From: Fidelibacterota bacterium
GTDB taxonomy: Bacteria; Bipolaricaulota; Bipolaricaulia; Bipolaricaulales; Bipolaricaulaceae
NCBI GenBank assembly: GCA_024277405.1
Contig: JAJRVI010000162.1
Location: 1-6,303 of the forward strand
Direction of reading: 5' to 3'
DNA length: 6,303 nt
Shown one piece after another: positions 1 to 4,936 of the stretch (position 1 is the first letter of the stretch; each line of letters opens with the position of its first letter). Both the position numbers and the translations under genes were made by a program. The notes beneath the pieces are model-generated. The model was given only the letters and a program-made list of their open reading frames with translations, did no database searches and had not been told where the DNA came from.

Positions 1-693
1 CGCCTGATCTCGATGTACGAGGGGATGCTGGATCGAGGGGATGCGGACAGTCGTGAGGTGCTCTCGCGTCTGGCCCAGTTCTGGTACGAGAAGGCGATGC
101 TCGTGTCCGAGGACGAGAAGAGGGCCTGCTTAGAGCGGGCCAGGGATTACGCCCTCGCGGCGTTGCGGGCCGACCCAGCCTTCGTGGAGATGGAGCGGAA
201 AGAGGGCCTGGCGGCGGCCATAAAGGCCTGTGACGACAAAGCGGCGCTCCTGTGGTACGCCGCGGCCCAGGGGCAACTGCTGGGGATGATCAATCCCCTG
301 AGTGCCTTCCGGCTGATGAAGCCGGTGCGGGCGGCTTACGAGCGGGTGGCGGAACTGGAGGAGACCTTCTGGGGATGCTCCGCGCTCCACGCCCTGGGGG
401 CGTTCGAGGCCAACATCGCCACGACGCCGATCGTCAACCTCCTCATGCGAGCAAGCCTGGAGCGGGCAAGGGGGTACTTCGAGCGTGCCATCGAGCTCTG
501 CCCCGGTTACCTGGAGAATTACTACGTTTACGCCCGCGATTACGCCGTGCCCGTGAAGGACGCCGTGCTCTTTCGCCGGTTGCTCCGGCACGTGTTGGAG
601 GCCCCTATCGGGGAATGGCCCTTCTGGAACCGGATAGCTAAGATGGACGCCGAGGCCCTGATCGCCGAACATCCGGAGCTGTGGGGCGAATGA
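1..693 (+). CDS. TatT-like TRAP transporter T-component family protein (5' end outside window)
   Basis: The reading frame is open from the first base, so the N-terminus, and any lipoprotein signal peptide, may lie upstream; the first internal ATG is at 13. Residue numbers count from that Met. The product is almost entirely helical with tetratricopeptide-like repeats. The pattern resembles TatT, the periplasmic trimeric partner of TRAP transporter solute-binding proteins known from Treponema: FWYEKA near 23-28, an aromatic-Ala-rich helix LLWYAAAQGQ at 79-88, HALGAFEA at 126-133, then a TPR-like helix pair (ARGYFERAIELCPGYL, 152-167) and YARDYAV (173-179). The C-terminal NRIAKMDAEALI (206-217) matches the family ending. 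The family role is helping deliver ligand, probably hydrophobic, to a TRAP transporter. No transporter subunit is visible here, though genes may precede the window. It overlaps the next gene by 4 bp. A generic TPR protein is the main alternative. Confidence 0.68.
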   Translation, partial: RLISMYEGMLDRGDADSREVLSRLAQFWYEKAMLVSEDEKRACLERARDYALAALRADPAFVEMERKEGLAAAIKACDDKAALLWYAAAQGQLLGMINPLSAFRLMKPVRAAYERVAELEETFWGCSALHALGAFEANIATTPIVNLLMRASLERARGYFERAIELCPGYLENYYVYARDYAVPVKDAVLFRRLLRHVLEAPIGEWPFWNRIAKMDAEALIAEHPELWGE

Positions 694-995
694 TGTGGCT
701 CGAGCGCTATGGGGAACGGAAGATCCAGGAGCGGGCCGCCCGGGACCCCGAGCTGCGGGCCGTCCTCGAGGGTAGCCTCCCCGAGATCGAGCGGCTGCTG
801 CGGGAGTGCGGGCGGGAGTACGTGCTCGAGGCGCTGGTGACCAAATCCGGCGAGAACATGATCCGGATGCGCGTGCGCTACTCCTCGGCCGCGGAGCGCG
901 ACCGCCTCTGGGACCGCGCCGCGGAGATCCTGGAACGCCACCGGGCCGGAAGGGACGTGAACATCCTCTGCGGCATCTACCGGTTGCGTGAGTAG
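690..995 (+). CDS. Small protein of unknown function, coupled to the TatT-like gene
   Basis: I do not recognise this 101-residue protein. The ATG at 690 overlaps the stop of the preceding gene as ATGA, the usual arrangement for translational coupling. An ATG at 693 and a GTG at 681 are also in frame, so the start is uncertain by a few codons; a weak GGAG lies at 675-678. The sequence is soluble and strongly charged, with no membrane segment or signal peptide. It looks like a helical N-terminal part (residues 1-45) followed by a possible strand-helix-strand unit: YVLEALVT (44-51), MIRMRVRY (57-64), a long charged helix (65-86), then DVNILCGIYRL (89-99). Cysteines at 40 and 94 do not form a metal-binding motif. 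It ends just before a GC hairpin, so it is probably the last gene of its operon. It could be a cytoplasmic accessory of the TatT-linked system, but this is only context. Confidence 0.7.
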   Translation: MMWLERYGERKIQERAARDPELRAVLEGSLPEIERLLRECGREYVLEALVTKSGENMIRMRVRYSSAAERDRLWDRAAEILERHRAGRDVNILCGIYRLRE

Positions 996-1000
996 GGGGA

Positions 1001-1023
1001 GGGGGCAGGCCGGGCCTGCCCCC
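1001..1023. terminator. GC-rich hairpin between convergent genes, likely bidirectional terminator
   Basis: The left arm GGGGGCAGGC (1001-1010) and right arm GCCTGCCCCC (1014-1023) pair perfectly over 10 bp around a 3-nt CGG loop. The hairpin starts 5 bp after the stop of the small plus-strand gene and ends 12 bp before the stop of hcp on the minus strand, so it sits at the 3' end of both. Neither side has a T tract, so it is not a classical intrinsic terminator. It may need Rho or act as an RNA 3'-end stabiliser. Confidence 0.65.
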
Positions 1024-1035
1024 GGCGTGCCTCCG

Positions 1036-2340
1036 TCAGCCGATGATCGCGGCGAGGTCCTCCGTCGGGGCGCCGATGAGACGCACGCCGTACTCCTCGG
1101 TTAGGACCCGCACGATGTCCTCGTTGGCCCACGGCGGGAGCACCGGGCCGAGGTAGATCCCCCGGAAGCCCAACGCCAACAGGCTCCAGAGGATCGCCAC
1201 CGCCTTCTGCTCCATCCACATGAGGACGAGCGTGAGGGGGAGGTCGGTCACCTCCACGCCGAAGAGATCCGCCAGTCCCTGGGCGATCTCCACCGCCACG
1301 ATGGCGTCATTGCACTGGCCGAGGTCGATCAGGCGTGGGATGCCCTCGATCTCCCCGAGGTCCAGGTCGTTGATGCGGAACTTGCCACACGCCAGGGTCA
1401 GTACCACGGTGTCCCTCGGCAGGGAGCGGACGAGCTCTCGGTAGTACCCGTTCCTCTTCGTGGGGGAATCGCAGCCCCCGACGAGGAGGAAGCGCTTTAT
1501 CCTCCCGGCTTCGACGAGCTCCTTTATCCTGGGGCCGAGGGAGAGGACCGCGCTCCGGGAGAAACCGGTGGTCAGGGTCACTTCCCCCGGCTCCTCGGGG
1601 AGATCGGGGAGGGAGAGGGCTTTCTCGATCACGGGGGAGAAATCGTATCCCTCGATATGGCGCACCCCCGGGAGGCGGACGGTGCCGGTGGTGAACATGC
1701 GTTCCCGGTACGTGTCCTCGGGGATGAGGGCGCAGTTGGAGGTGGCGAGGATCGCGGCGGGATACGCGGTGAAGAGGGACCGCTGATCGTACCACGCCTT
1801 GCCCAGGTTCCCCACGAGGTGGGGGTAGCGCTTGAGCCCGGGGTACCCGTGGGCGGGGAGCATCTCCGAATGGGTATAGACGTTGATCCCCGTCCCCTCC
1901 GTCTGCTTCAGGAGTTCCTCCAGGGCCTTGAGGCCGTGGCCGGTGACGATGATGGCCTTCCCCGCCGCGGTCCCGGTGGGGACCCGGGTGGGGACGGGCT
2001 CCCCGTAGGCCTCGATGTGGGCCTCCTTGAGGAGCCTCATCACCCGGAGGTTCATCCGCCCCGCCTCGATGGCGAGCTCCACCAGGCTTTCGGCGTCGAA
2101 GTTGACGTTGGTGAGCACGGTGTAGAGGGCACGTTCGAGGAAGGAATCGACCTCGGGATCGACCTTCCCGAGTTCCCGGGCGTGATACGCATACGCGCTT
2201 ATCCCCATGAGGGCGAACTTCAGGTTGTCCTGGAGCCGAGCCACCGTGGGGGCCTTGCCACACACGCCCGCTCGGGTGCAGGCGGCGCCGCCCGCTGCTT
2301 GGGCACACTGGTAGCAGAACATCTTGAGTTCAGGGGTCAT
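1036..2340 (-). CDS. hcp: Hybrid cluster protein, class III (hydroxylamine/NO reductase family)
   Basis: This 434-residue iron-sulfur protein belongs to the hybrid cluster (prismane) family, which reduces hydroxylamine to ammonia in vitro and acts as a nitric oxide reductase and S-nitrosylase in E. coli; it is cytoplasmic. The N-terminal cluster motif is C9-x2-C12-x8-C21-x5-C27, the spacing of the [4Fe-4S] classes rather than the enterobacterial [2Fe-2S] class. All expected hybrid-cluster ligands are visible: H135, E159, C203, C290 (GGCDSPTKRNGYY), C318 (LACGKFRINDL), C343 (GQCNDA) and E377, with K379 following. Their spacing matches Desulfovibrio Hcp as I recall it. The usual ~550-residue protein has about 100 more residues of helical bundle between the N-terminal motif and H135; their absence marks class III, known from Thermotoga and methanogens. 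A GGGAGG ribosome site lies 7-12 nt before the ATG; Met7 is an alternative start. No reductase partner (Hcr) is adjacent. Confidence 0.95.
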   Translation of the reverse strand: MTPELKMFCYQCAQAAGGAACTRAGVCGKAPTVARLQDNLKFALMGISAYAYHARELGKVDPEVDSFLERALYTVLTNVNFDAESLVELAIEAGRMNLRVMRLLKEAHIEAYGEPVPTRVPTGTAAGKAIIVTGHGLKALEELLKQTEGTGINVYTHSEMLPAHGYPGLKRYPHLVGNLGKAWYDQRSLFTAYPAAILATSNCALIPEDTYRERMFTTGTVRLPGVRHIEGYDFSPVIEKALSLPDLPEEPGEVTLTTGFSRSAVLSLGPRIKELVEAGRIKRFLLVGGCDSPTKRNGYYRELVRSLPRDTVVLTLACGKFRINDLDLGEIEGIPRLIDLGQCNDAIVAVEIAQGLADLFGVEVTDLPLTLVLMWMEQKAVAILWSLLALGFRGIYLGPVLPPWANEDIVRVLTEEYGVRLIGAPTEDLAAIIG

Positions 2341-2400
2341 ATCCTGCCCTCCCGCATATTTTCGATATTCTCATCACAATATCTATTTTACTGCTCTCCA
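2341..2400 (-). promoter_or_regulatory. Probable hcp promoter and leader, AT-rich, with inverted repeat
   Basis: This stretch ahead of hcp is far more AT-rich than the rest of the window. On the minus strand it contains TAAAAT (complement of 2385-2390), a possible -10, but no convincing -35 at the right distance. Closer to the gene lies GATATT-N8-AATATC (2364-2383). The minus strand also reads TTGTGA (complement of 2374-2379), which matches one half of a CRP/FNR-type site; the other half is poor. The hcp ribosome site GGGAGG sits just before the ATG. The exact promoter is inference. Confidence 0.4.
2364..2383. repeat. Inverted repeat GATATT-N8-AATATC upstream of hcp
   Basis: The 6-bp arms are perfect and separated by 8 bp. 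The repeat centre is about 33 bp before the hcp start codon, so a bound protein would cover the promoter or early leader. This size and symmetry fit a dimeric helix-turn-helix regulator, as expected for a nitrosative-stress gene, but the regulator cannot be named. Confidence 0.4.
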
Positions 2401-2411
2401 CCCCCCGGTTC

Positions 2412-2423
2412 ACGGACGTCCGT
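2412..2423. repeat. 12-bp perfect palindrome ACGGACGTCCGT
   Basis: This is a perfect palindrome in the middle of the region between the divergent hcp and rpsT genes. It is followed by CGGAC at 2426-2430, which gives a second possible 5-bp stem with GTCCG at 2418-2422. It lies about 20 bp ahead of the proposed rpsT -35 element and may be an operator; no protein is known from the sequence. Confidence 0.35.
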
Positions 2424-2439
2424 CCCGGACTCCCTCTCC

Positions 2440-2451
2440 ATCTTGCAAGAT
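2440..2451. repeat. 12-bp perfect palindrome ATCTTGCAAGAT over the rpsT -35 element
   Basis: This is a perfect palindrome whose core TTGCAA is also the proposed -35 element of the rpsT-secF promoter. A repressor bound here would block polymerase directly. Its centre is 28 bp from that of the palindrome at 2412-2423. Confidence 0.4.
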
Positions 2452-2470
2452 CCCCGCGAAAAGATAAAAT
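2443..2470 (+). promoter_or_regulatory. Predicted sigma70-type promoter of rpsT-secF
   Basis: TTGCAA (2443-2448, 4 of 6 matches to TTGACA) and TAAAAT (2465-2470, 5 of 6 matches to TATAAT) are separated by 16 bp. Transcription would begin near 2477, giving a leader of about 37 nt before rpsT, which leaves little room for a leader RNA structure. It is the best promoter match on this strand of the gap, but untested. Confidence 0.5.
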
Positions 2471-2495
2471 CCCTCCCGGTTTTCCCGAAATCTCG

Positions 2496-2503
2496 TAAGG
2501 AGG
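2496..2503 (+). promoter_or_regulatory. Very strong Shine-Dalgarno for rpsT
   Basis: TAAGGAGG is a full 8-base complement to the usual 3' end of 16S rRNA, and the G run continues to 2506. It ends 10 nt before the ATT at 2514 and 7 nt before the ACG at 2511. The first three bases also form an in-frame TAA, so rpsT must start after 2498. A site this strong may compensate for the non-standard start codon. Confidence 0.8.
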
Positions 2504-2513
2504 GGGATCCACG

Positions 2514-2774
2514 ATTCCCAACACGCGCTCAGCAGCGAGACAGCTCCGGAAAAGCCTGCGCCGGAGGCGGAGGAACGACCTGCGCAAGAGCGCCATCCGC
2601 TATTGGCGTAAGCAGATCCTCAAGCTCCTCGCCGAGGGCCACAAGGAAGAGGCCCTGAGGGTCTTCCCCAATTACCAGAAGGCGGTGGATAAGGCCGTTT
2701 CCCATGGGGCTATTCATAGGAACAAGGCTGATCGCCTCAAGGCCCGCATGTGGAAAAAGATCCTCGCTGCTTGA
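2514..2774 (+). CDS. rpsT: 30S ribosomal protein S20, apparent AUU start codon
   Basis: The 86-residue product has the length and features of S20, which binds 16S rRNA in the body of the small subunit. From the start it reads (M)PNTRSAARQ, the usual MPN/MAN-x-K/R-S-A opening. A very basic first helix follows (LRKSLRRRRRNDLRKSAIR, 11-29), and the conserved HGAIHRNKADRLKARM lies at 64-79. No ATG, GTG or TTG is usable: there is an in-frame TAA at 2496-2498, and the first in-frame GTG and ATG come deep in the gene. Homology places the initiator at ATT 2514-2516; the neighbouring ACG (2511) is the only close rival. A complete Shine-Dalgarno precedes it. E. coli rpsT also uses a non-AUG start (UUG) and is autoregulated, so weak initiation may serve control here too. 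secF follows after 8 bp, so the two are probably co-transcribed. Confidence 0.93.
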   Translation: MPNTRSAARQLRKSLRRRRRNDLRKSAIRYWRKQILKLLAEGHKEEALRVFPNYQKAVDKAVSHGAIHRNKADRLKARMWKKILAA

Positions 2775-2782
2775 GGTGAGAG

Positions 2783-3697
2783 ATGGAGTATAAGTACGAC
2801 TTCCTCGGGAAGGCGAAGTTCTTCTCCACCCTCTCCCTACTGCTCGTCCTGGCGAGCATCGTGATCCTGGCGATAGTGGGGTTCAGGGCCGGGGTGGAGT
2901 TCACCGGGGGCACCCAGCTCACGGTGGTCTTCTCCGAAAGGGTCCCCCCCGATGAGCTCCGGGCCTTTCTGGGTAAATTCTCCCCCGAGGGCGTGGATCT
3001 CGCGGCCGCCTCGGTGCTCCAGGAGACCTCCATCGAGGGAAAGCCGGCGTTCATCATCACCATCCCCCTGAACGTGGAGGAGAACGAGAAGCTCATCGAG
3101 CGGATCGAGCGGGAGATGCGGAACGCGTTCCCGGTGGAAGGGGACATCTCCCGTACCTCGGTGGGCAAGCAGGTCTCCGAGGACCTCATTCGCCGCACGT
3201 GGCAGGCCATCCTCGTGGCCATCTTCGGGATGTTGGTCTACATCTCGTGGAGGTTCCGCCTGAGTTACGCGGTCGGGGCGGTGGTGGCGCTGGTCCACGA
3301 TGTCCTGATCGCCCTGGGGATCTGCGCCCTCCTGGGCGTCGAGATCAGCCTCCCGGTGATCGCGGCGCTCCTCACCATCGTGGGGTACTCCCTGAACGAT
3401 ACCATCGTCATCTTCGACCGCGTCCGCGAGAACCGGAAACTCCACAAGAAGGGGGACCTCTTCCACATCATCAACCGCTCCATCAACCAGTCCCTCACCC
3501 GCACCATCAATACCTCCCTCACGACCCTCATCCCGGTGGCGATCCTGTTGGCCTTCGGGGGGCCGGTGCTGCGGGGGTTCGCATTGGTGATGCTCATCGG
3601 GGTGATCGTGGGGACCTACTCCACCATATTCGTGGCGAACCCCATCTTCTACATCTGGAACACCTACGCCCAGAGGCTCAAGGCTAGGGCGCGCTGA
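2783..3697 (+). CDS. secF: Protein translocase subunit SecF
   Basis: SecF is an RND-superfamily membrane protein that pairs with SecD and uses the proton motive force to help pull proteins through SecYEG on the outer face of the inner membrane. The 304 residues are full length for a stand-alone SecF. Visible are TM1 (about 13-33), the signature FTGGTQL (40-46) at the start of the periplasmic domain, that domain to about 135, and five further membrane segments near 140-157, 161-182, 188-210, 243-260 and 263-287. The SecF signature GYSLNDTIVIFDRVRE spans 201-216, with VHD at 171-173 and TRTINTSLTTL at 239-249. GAGG at 2773-2776, overlapping the rpsT stop, is a good ribosome site 6 nt before the ATG. 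No secD is adjacent: rpsT takes its usual upstream place and a convergent gene follows. SecD must be encoded elsewhere if the pair is kept. Confidence 0.96.
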   Translation: MEYKYDFLGKAKFFSTLSLLLVLASIVILAIVGFRAGVEFTGGTQLTVVFSERVPPDELRAFLGKFSPEGVDLAAASVLQETSIEGKPAFIITIPLNVEENEKLIERIEREMRNAFPVEGDISRTSVGKQVSEDLIRRTWQAILVAIFGMLVYISWRFRLSYAVGAVVALVHDVLIALGICALLGVEISLPVIAALLTIVGYSLNDTIVIFDRVRENRKLHKKGDLFHIINRSINQSLTRTINTSLTTLIPVAILLAFGGPVLRGFALVMLIGVIVGTYSTIFVANPIFYIWNTYAQRLKARAR

Positions 3698-3725
3698 CCC
3701 CGCTGCCCGCCTGTCCTCCGGCGTT

Positions 3726-4493
3726 TCAGGTGCGGCCCCGCCTCGCTCGATGCCAACCCAGGGCGATAGAGGCGAGCAGGAAAGGCACGGCCCAGAGGCG
3801 CGTTATCCGCCGAGGATCTTGGATCGCCCGCCACAGCCATTCGAACCCCGCGCGTCGGATCCACGCCGGGGCGCGGGGGAACTTCCCGGCCCAGATGTCG
3901 AACGTGCTCCCCACCGCGATCAGCGCCCCGGCGCCGCAGCCCCTGTGGGCCAGGATCCAACGCTCCTGTTTGGGGAATCCCAGGCCCACGAAGAGGAGGT
4001 CCGGCGCCAGCCTCCCGATCTCCTCCACCGGCCCGGGCCCGGGGAAGTAGCCGTGGTGGTATCCCGCGATCTCCAGCCCGGGGAAGCGTCCCGCCAGCCG
4101 CGCCACCGCTTTCTCCAACAGCGACCGCTTCGTCCCGAGGAGGTAGACCGAGAGGCCCCGTTCCTCGGCGGCCCGGCACAGCTCCCACGCGAGGTCCACC
4201 CCGGCAACCCGGGGGAGACGCGCGCCGAAGGCCCGGGCGGCGAGGGCGATTCCCACCCCGTCGCAGGCCACGAGGTCCGCGCGGCGGAGGAGGTCCTTGA
4301 TCCCGGGACGCAGGATGGCGAGGGAGAGGGCTCGGGCATCCGGCGTGAACACCGCGAGGCCCCGGTCCCCCCGGGAGAGCCGACGCGTGATCTCGGAGAC
4401 GAAGCCGTCCAGGTCCAGGGGGTCGAAGGGCACGCCCCAGAGCTCCACCCGTCCCCCCCTACGCCGGAACGGCGGGCACCGCGCGCCCCTCAT
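3726..4493 (-). CDS. WecG/TagA/CpsF family glycosyltransferase
   Basis: This is a GT26-family enzyme. Relatives transfer ManNAc (TagA) or ManNAcA (WecG) from UDP to an undecaprenyl-linked sugar in teichoic acid, common antigen or other surface-glycan synthesis, at the cytoplasmic membrane face. Family motifs run in order: VELWGVPFDPL (16-26), FTPDAR (49-54), CDGVGIALAAR (77-87) with D78 as likely catalytic Asp, RVAGVDL (95-101), VYLLGT (116-121), VGLGFPKQERWI (169-180), GSTFDIWAGK (195-204) and RRAGFEWLWR (213-222). The C-terminal 231-255 segment, hydrophobic then Arg-rich, resembles the tail that anchors TagA to the membrane. The ATG at 4493 overlaps the upstream stop as ATGA. Homology begins only at residue 16, where a GTG (4448) follows TAGGGGGG, so the true start may be there, giving 240 residues. 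The acceptor and sugar cannot be told. It is the last gene of the yidC operon and ends 28 bp from convergent secF. Confidence 0.9.
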   Translation of the reverse strand: MRGARCPPFRRRGGRVELWGVPFDPLDLDGFVSEITRRLSRGDRGLAVFTPDARALSLAILRPGIKDLLRRADLVACDGVGIALAARAFGARLPRVAGVDLAWELCRAAEERGLSVYLLGTKRSLLEKAVARLAGRFPGLEIAGYHHGYFPGPGPVEEIGRLAPDLLFVGLGFPKQERWILAHRGCGAGALIAVGSTFDIWAGKFPRAPAWIRRAGFEWLWRAIQDPRRITRLWAVPFLLASIALGWHRARRGRT

Positions 4494-4936
4494 CCCCGGG
4501 GCTCGATGACCACGTGGCGGTTGCCCCCCTGGCCCACGGAATAGGTGCGCACCCGGGGGTGATCGGCGAGGGCGAGGTGGATCATGCGGCGCTCCGCGGC
4601 CGGCATGGGCTCCAGTTCGATCCTCCGGCCCTCGCGCAGGGCCCGCTCGGCGAGCTCCTTGGCCCTGGCGATGAGGGCCCGTTCCCTCGCCCGGACCTCC
4701 CCGTTCACGTCCAGGAGGAAAGGTGTACGCGTGCGCAGACGCCGCAGGTAAAGCCGGAGCACCTGGGAGAGGGCCTCGCGAAACGTGGGATCTCCCCCGG
4801 GGATCGCCGCGAAATCCCCCCGGAGGTTGATATAGAGGCGCCCCTCCTCGGGGACGATCTCCACCTCCCCCCGCTCCCCCAGGATGTCCAGGATCCCCCG
4901 TAGGAACCCCCTGATTTCCTCAAGCCTCTCCGTCAT
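4490..4936 (-). CDS. khpB: KhpB/Jag-like RNA-binding protein (R3H domain, degenerate KH, no Jag_N)
   Basis: This 148-residue protein is encoded directly after yidC, the usual place of jag/khpB (SpoIIIJ-associated protein), an RNA-binding partner in cell-envelope and division control. The ATG at 4936 overlaps the yidC stop as ATGA and has an AAGGGGGG ribosome site. The frame stays open upstream to 5338, but that part is a shadow of yidC. The C-terminal R3H domain is clear: ALIARAKELAERAL (87-100), LEPMPAAERRMIHLAL (108-123) with the R116-x3-H120 signature, and TYSVGQGGNRHVVIEP (131-146). The preceding region (10-65) aligns with the KH domain, but the RNA-gripping GXXG loop is replaced by PGGDP around residues 46-50. 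The N-terminal Jag_N domain, present in many homologues, is missing. RNA binding may therefore rest mainly on R3H. The tagA-like gene follows with another ATGA overlap. Confidence 0.9.
   Translation of the reverse strand: MTERLEEIRGFLRGILDILGERGEVEIVPEEGRLYINLRGDFAAIPGGDPTFREALSQVLRLYLRRLRTRTPFLLDVNGEVRARERALIARAKELAERALREGRRIELEPMPAAERRMIHLALADHPRVRTYSVGQGGNRHVVIEPRG

Noticed and set aside
130..672. 180-residue minus-strand frame opposite the TatT-like gene
   Set aside because: It is a high-GC antisense shadow without a ribosome site or domain, while the sense frame matches the TatT pattern.
1307..2308. 333-residue minus-strand frame inside hcp
   Set aside because: It is a different frame of hcp, rich in Arg, Pro and Gly; the hcp frame has complete family motifs.
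2477..2513. Riboswitch or S20-binding leader before rpsT
   Set aside because: The predicted leader is only about 37 nt and I see no stable fold beyond the Shine-Dalgarno region.
1657..2658. 333-residue plus-strand frame running across hcp and into rpsT
   Set aside because: It is antisense to the Hcp ligand motifs, crosses the AT-rich promoter region and overlaps rpsT in another frame; it has no recognisable domain.
2529..2717. 62-residue minus-strand frame within rpsT
   Set aside because: It is antisense to a clear S20 sequence; it stays open only because rpsT itself lacks a standard start.
3750..4544. 264-residue open frame on the plus strand, antisense to the glycosyltransferase gene
   Set aside because: Composition is that of a GC-rich antisense shadow (Pro, Arg, Glu and Gly); the opposite strand encodes all WecG/TagA motifs.
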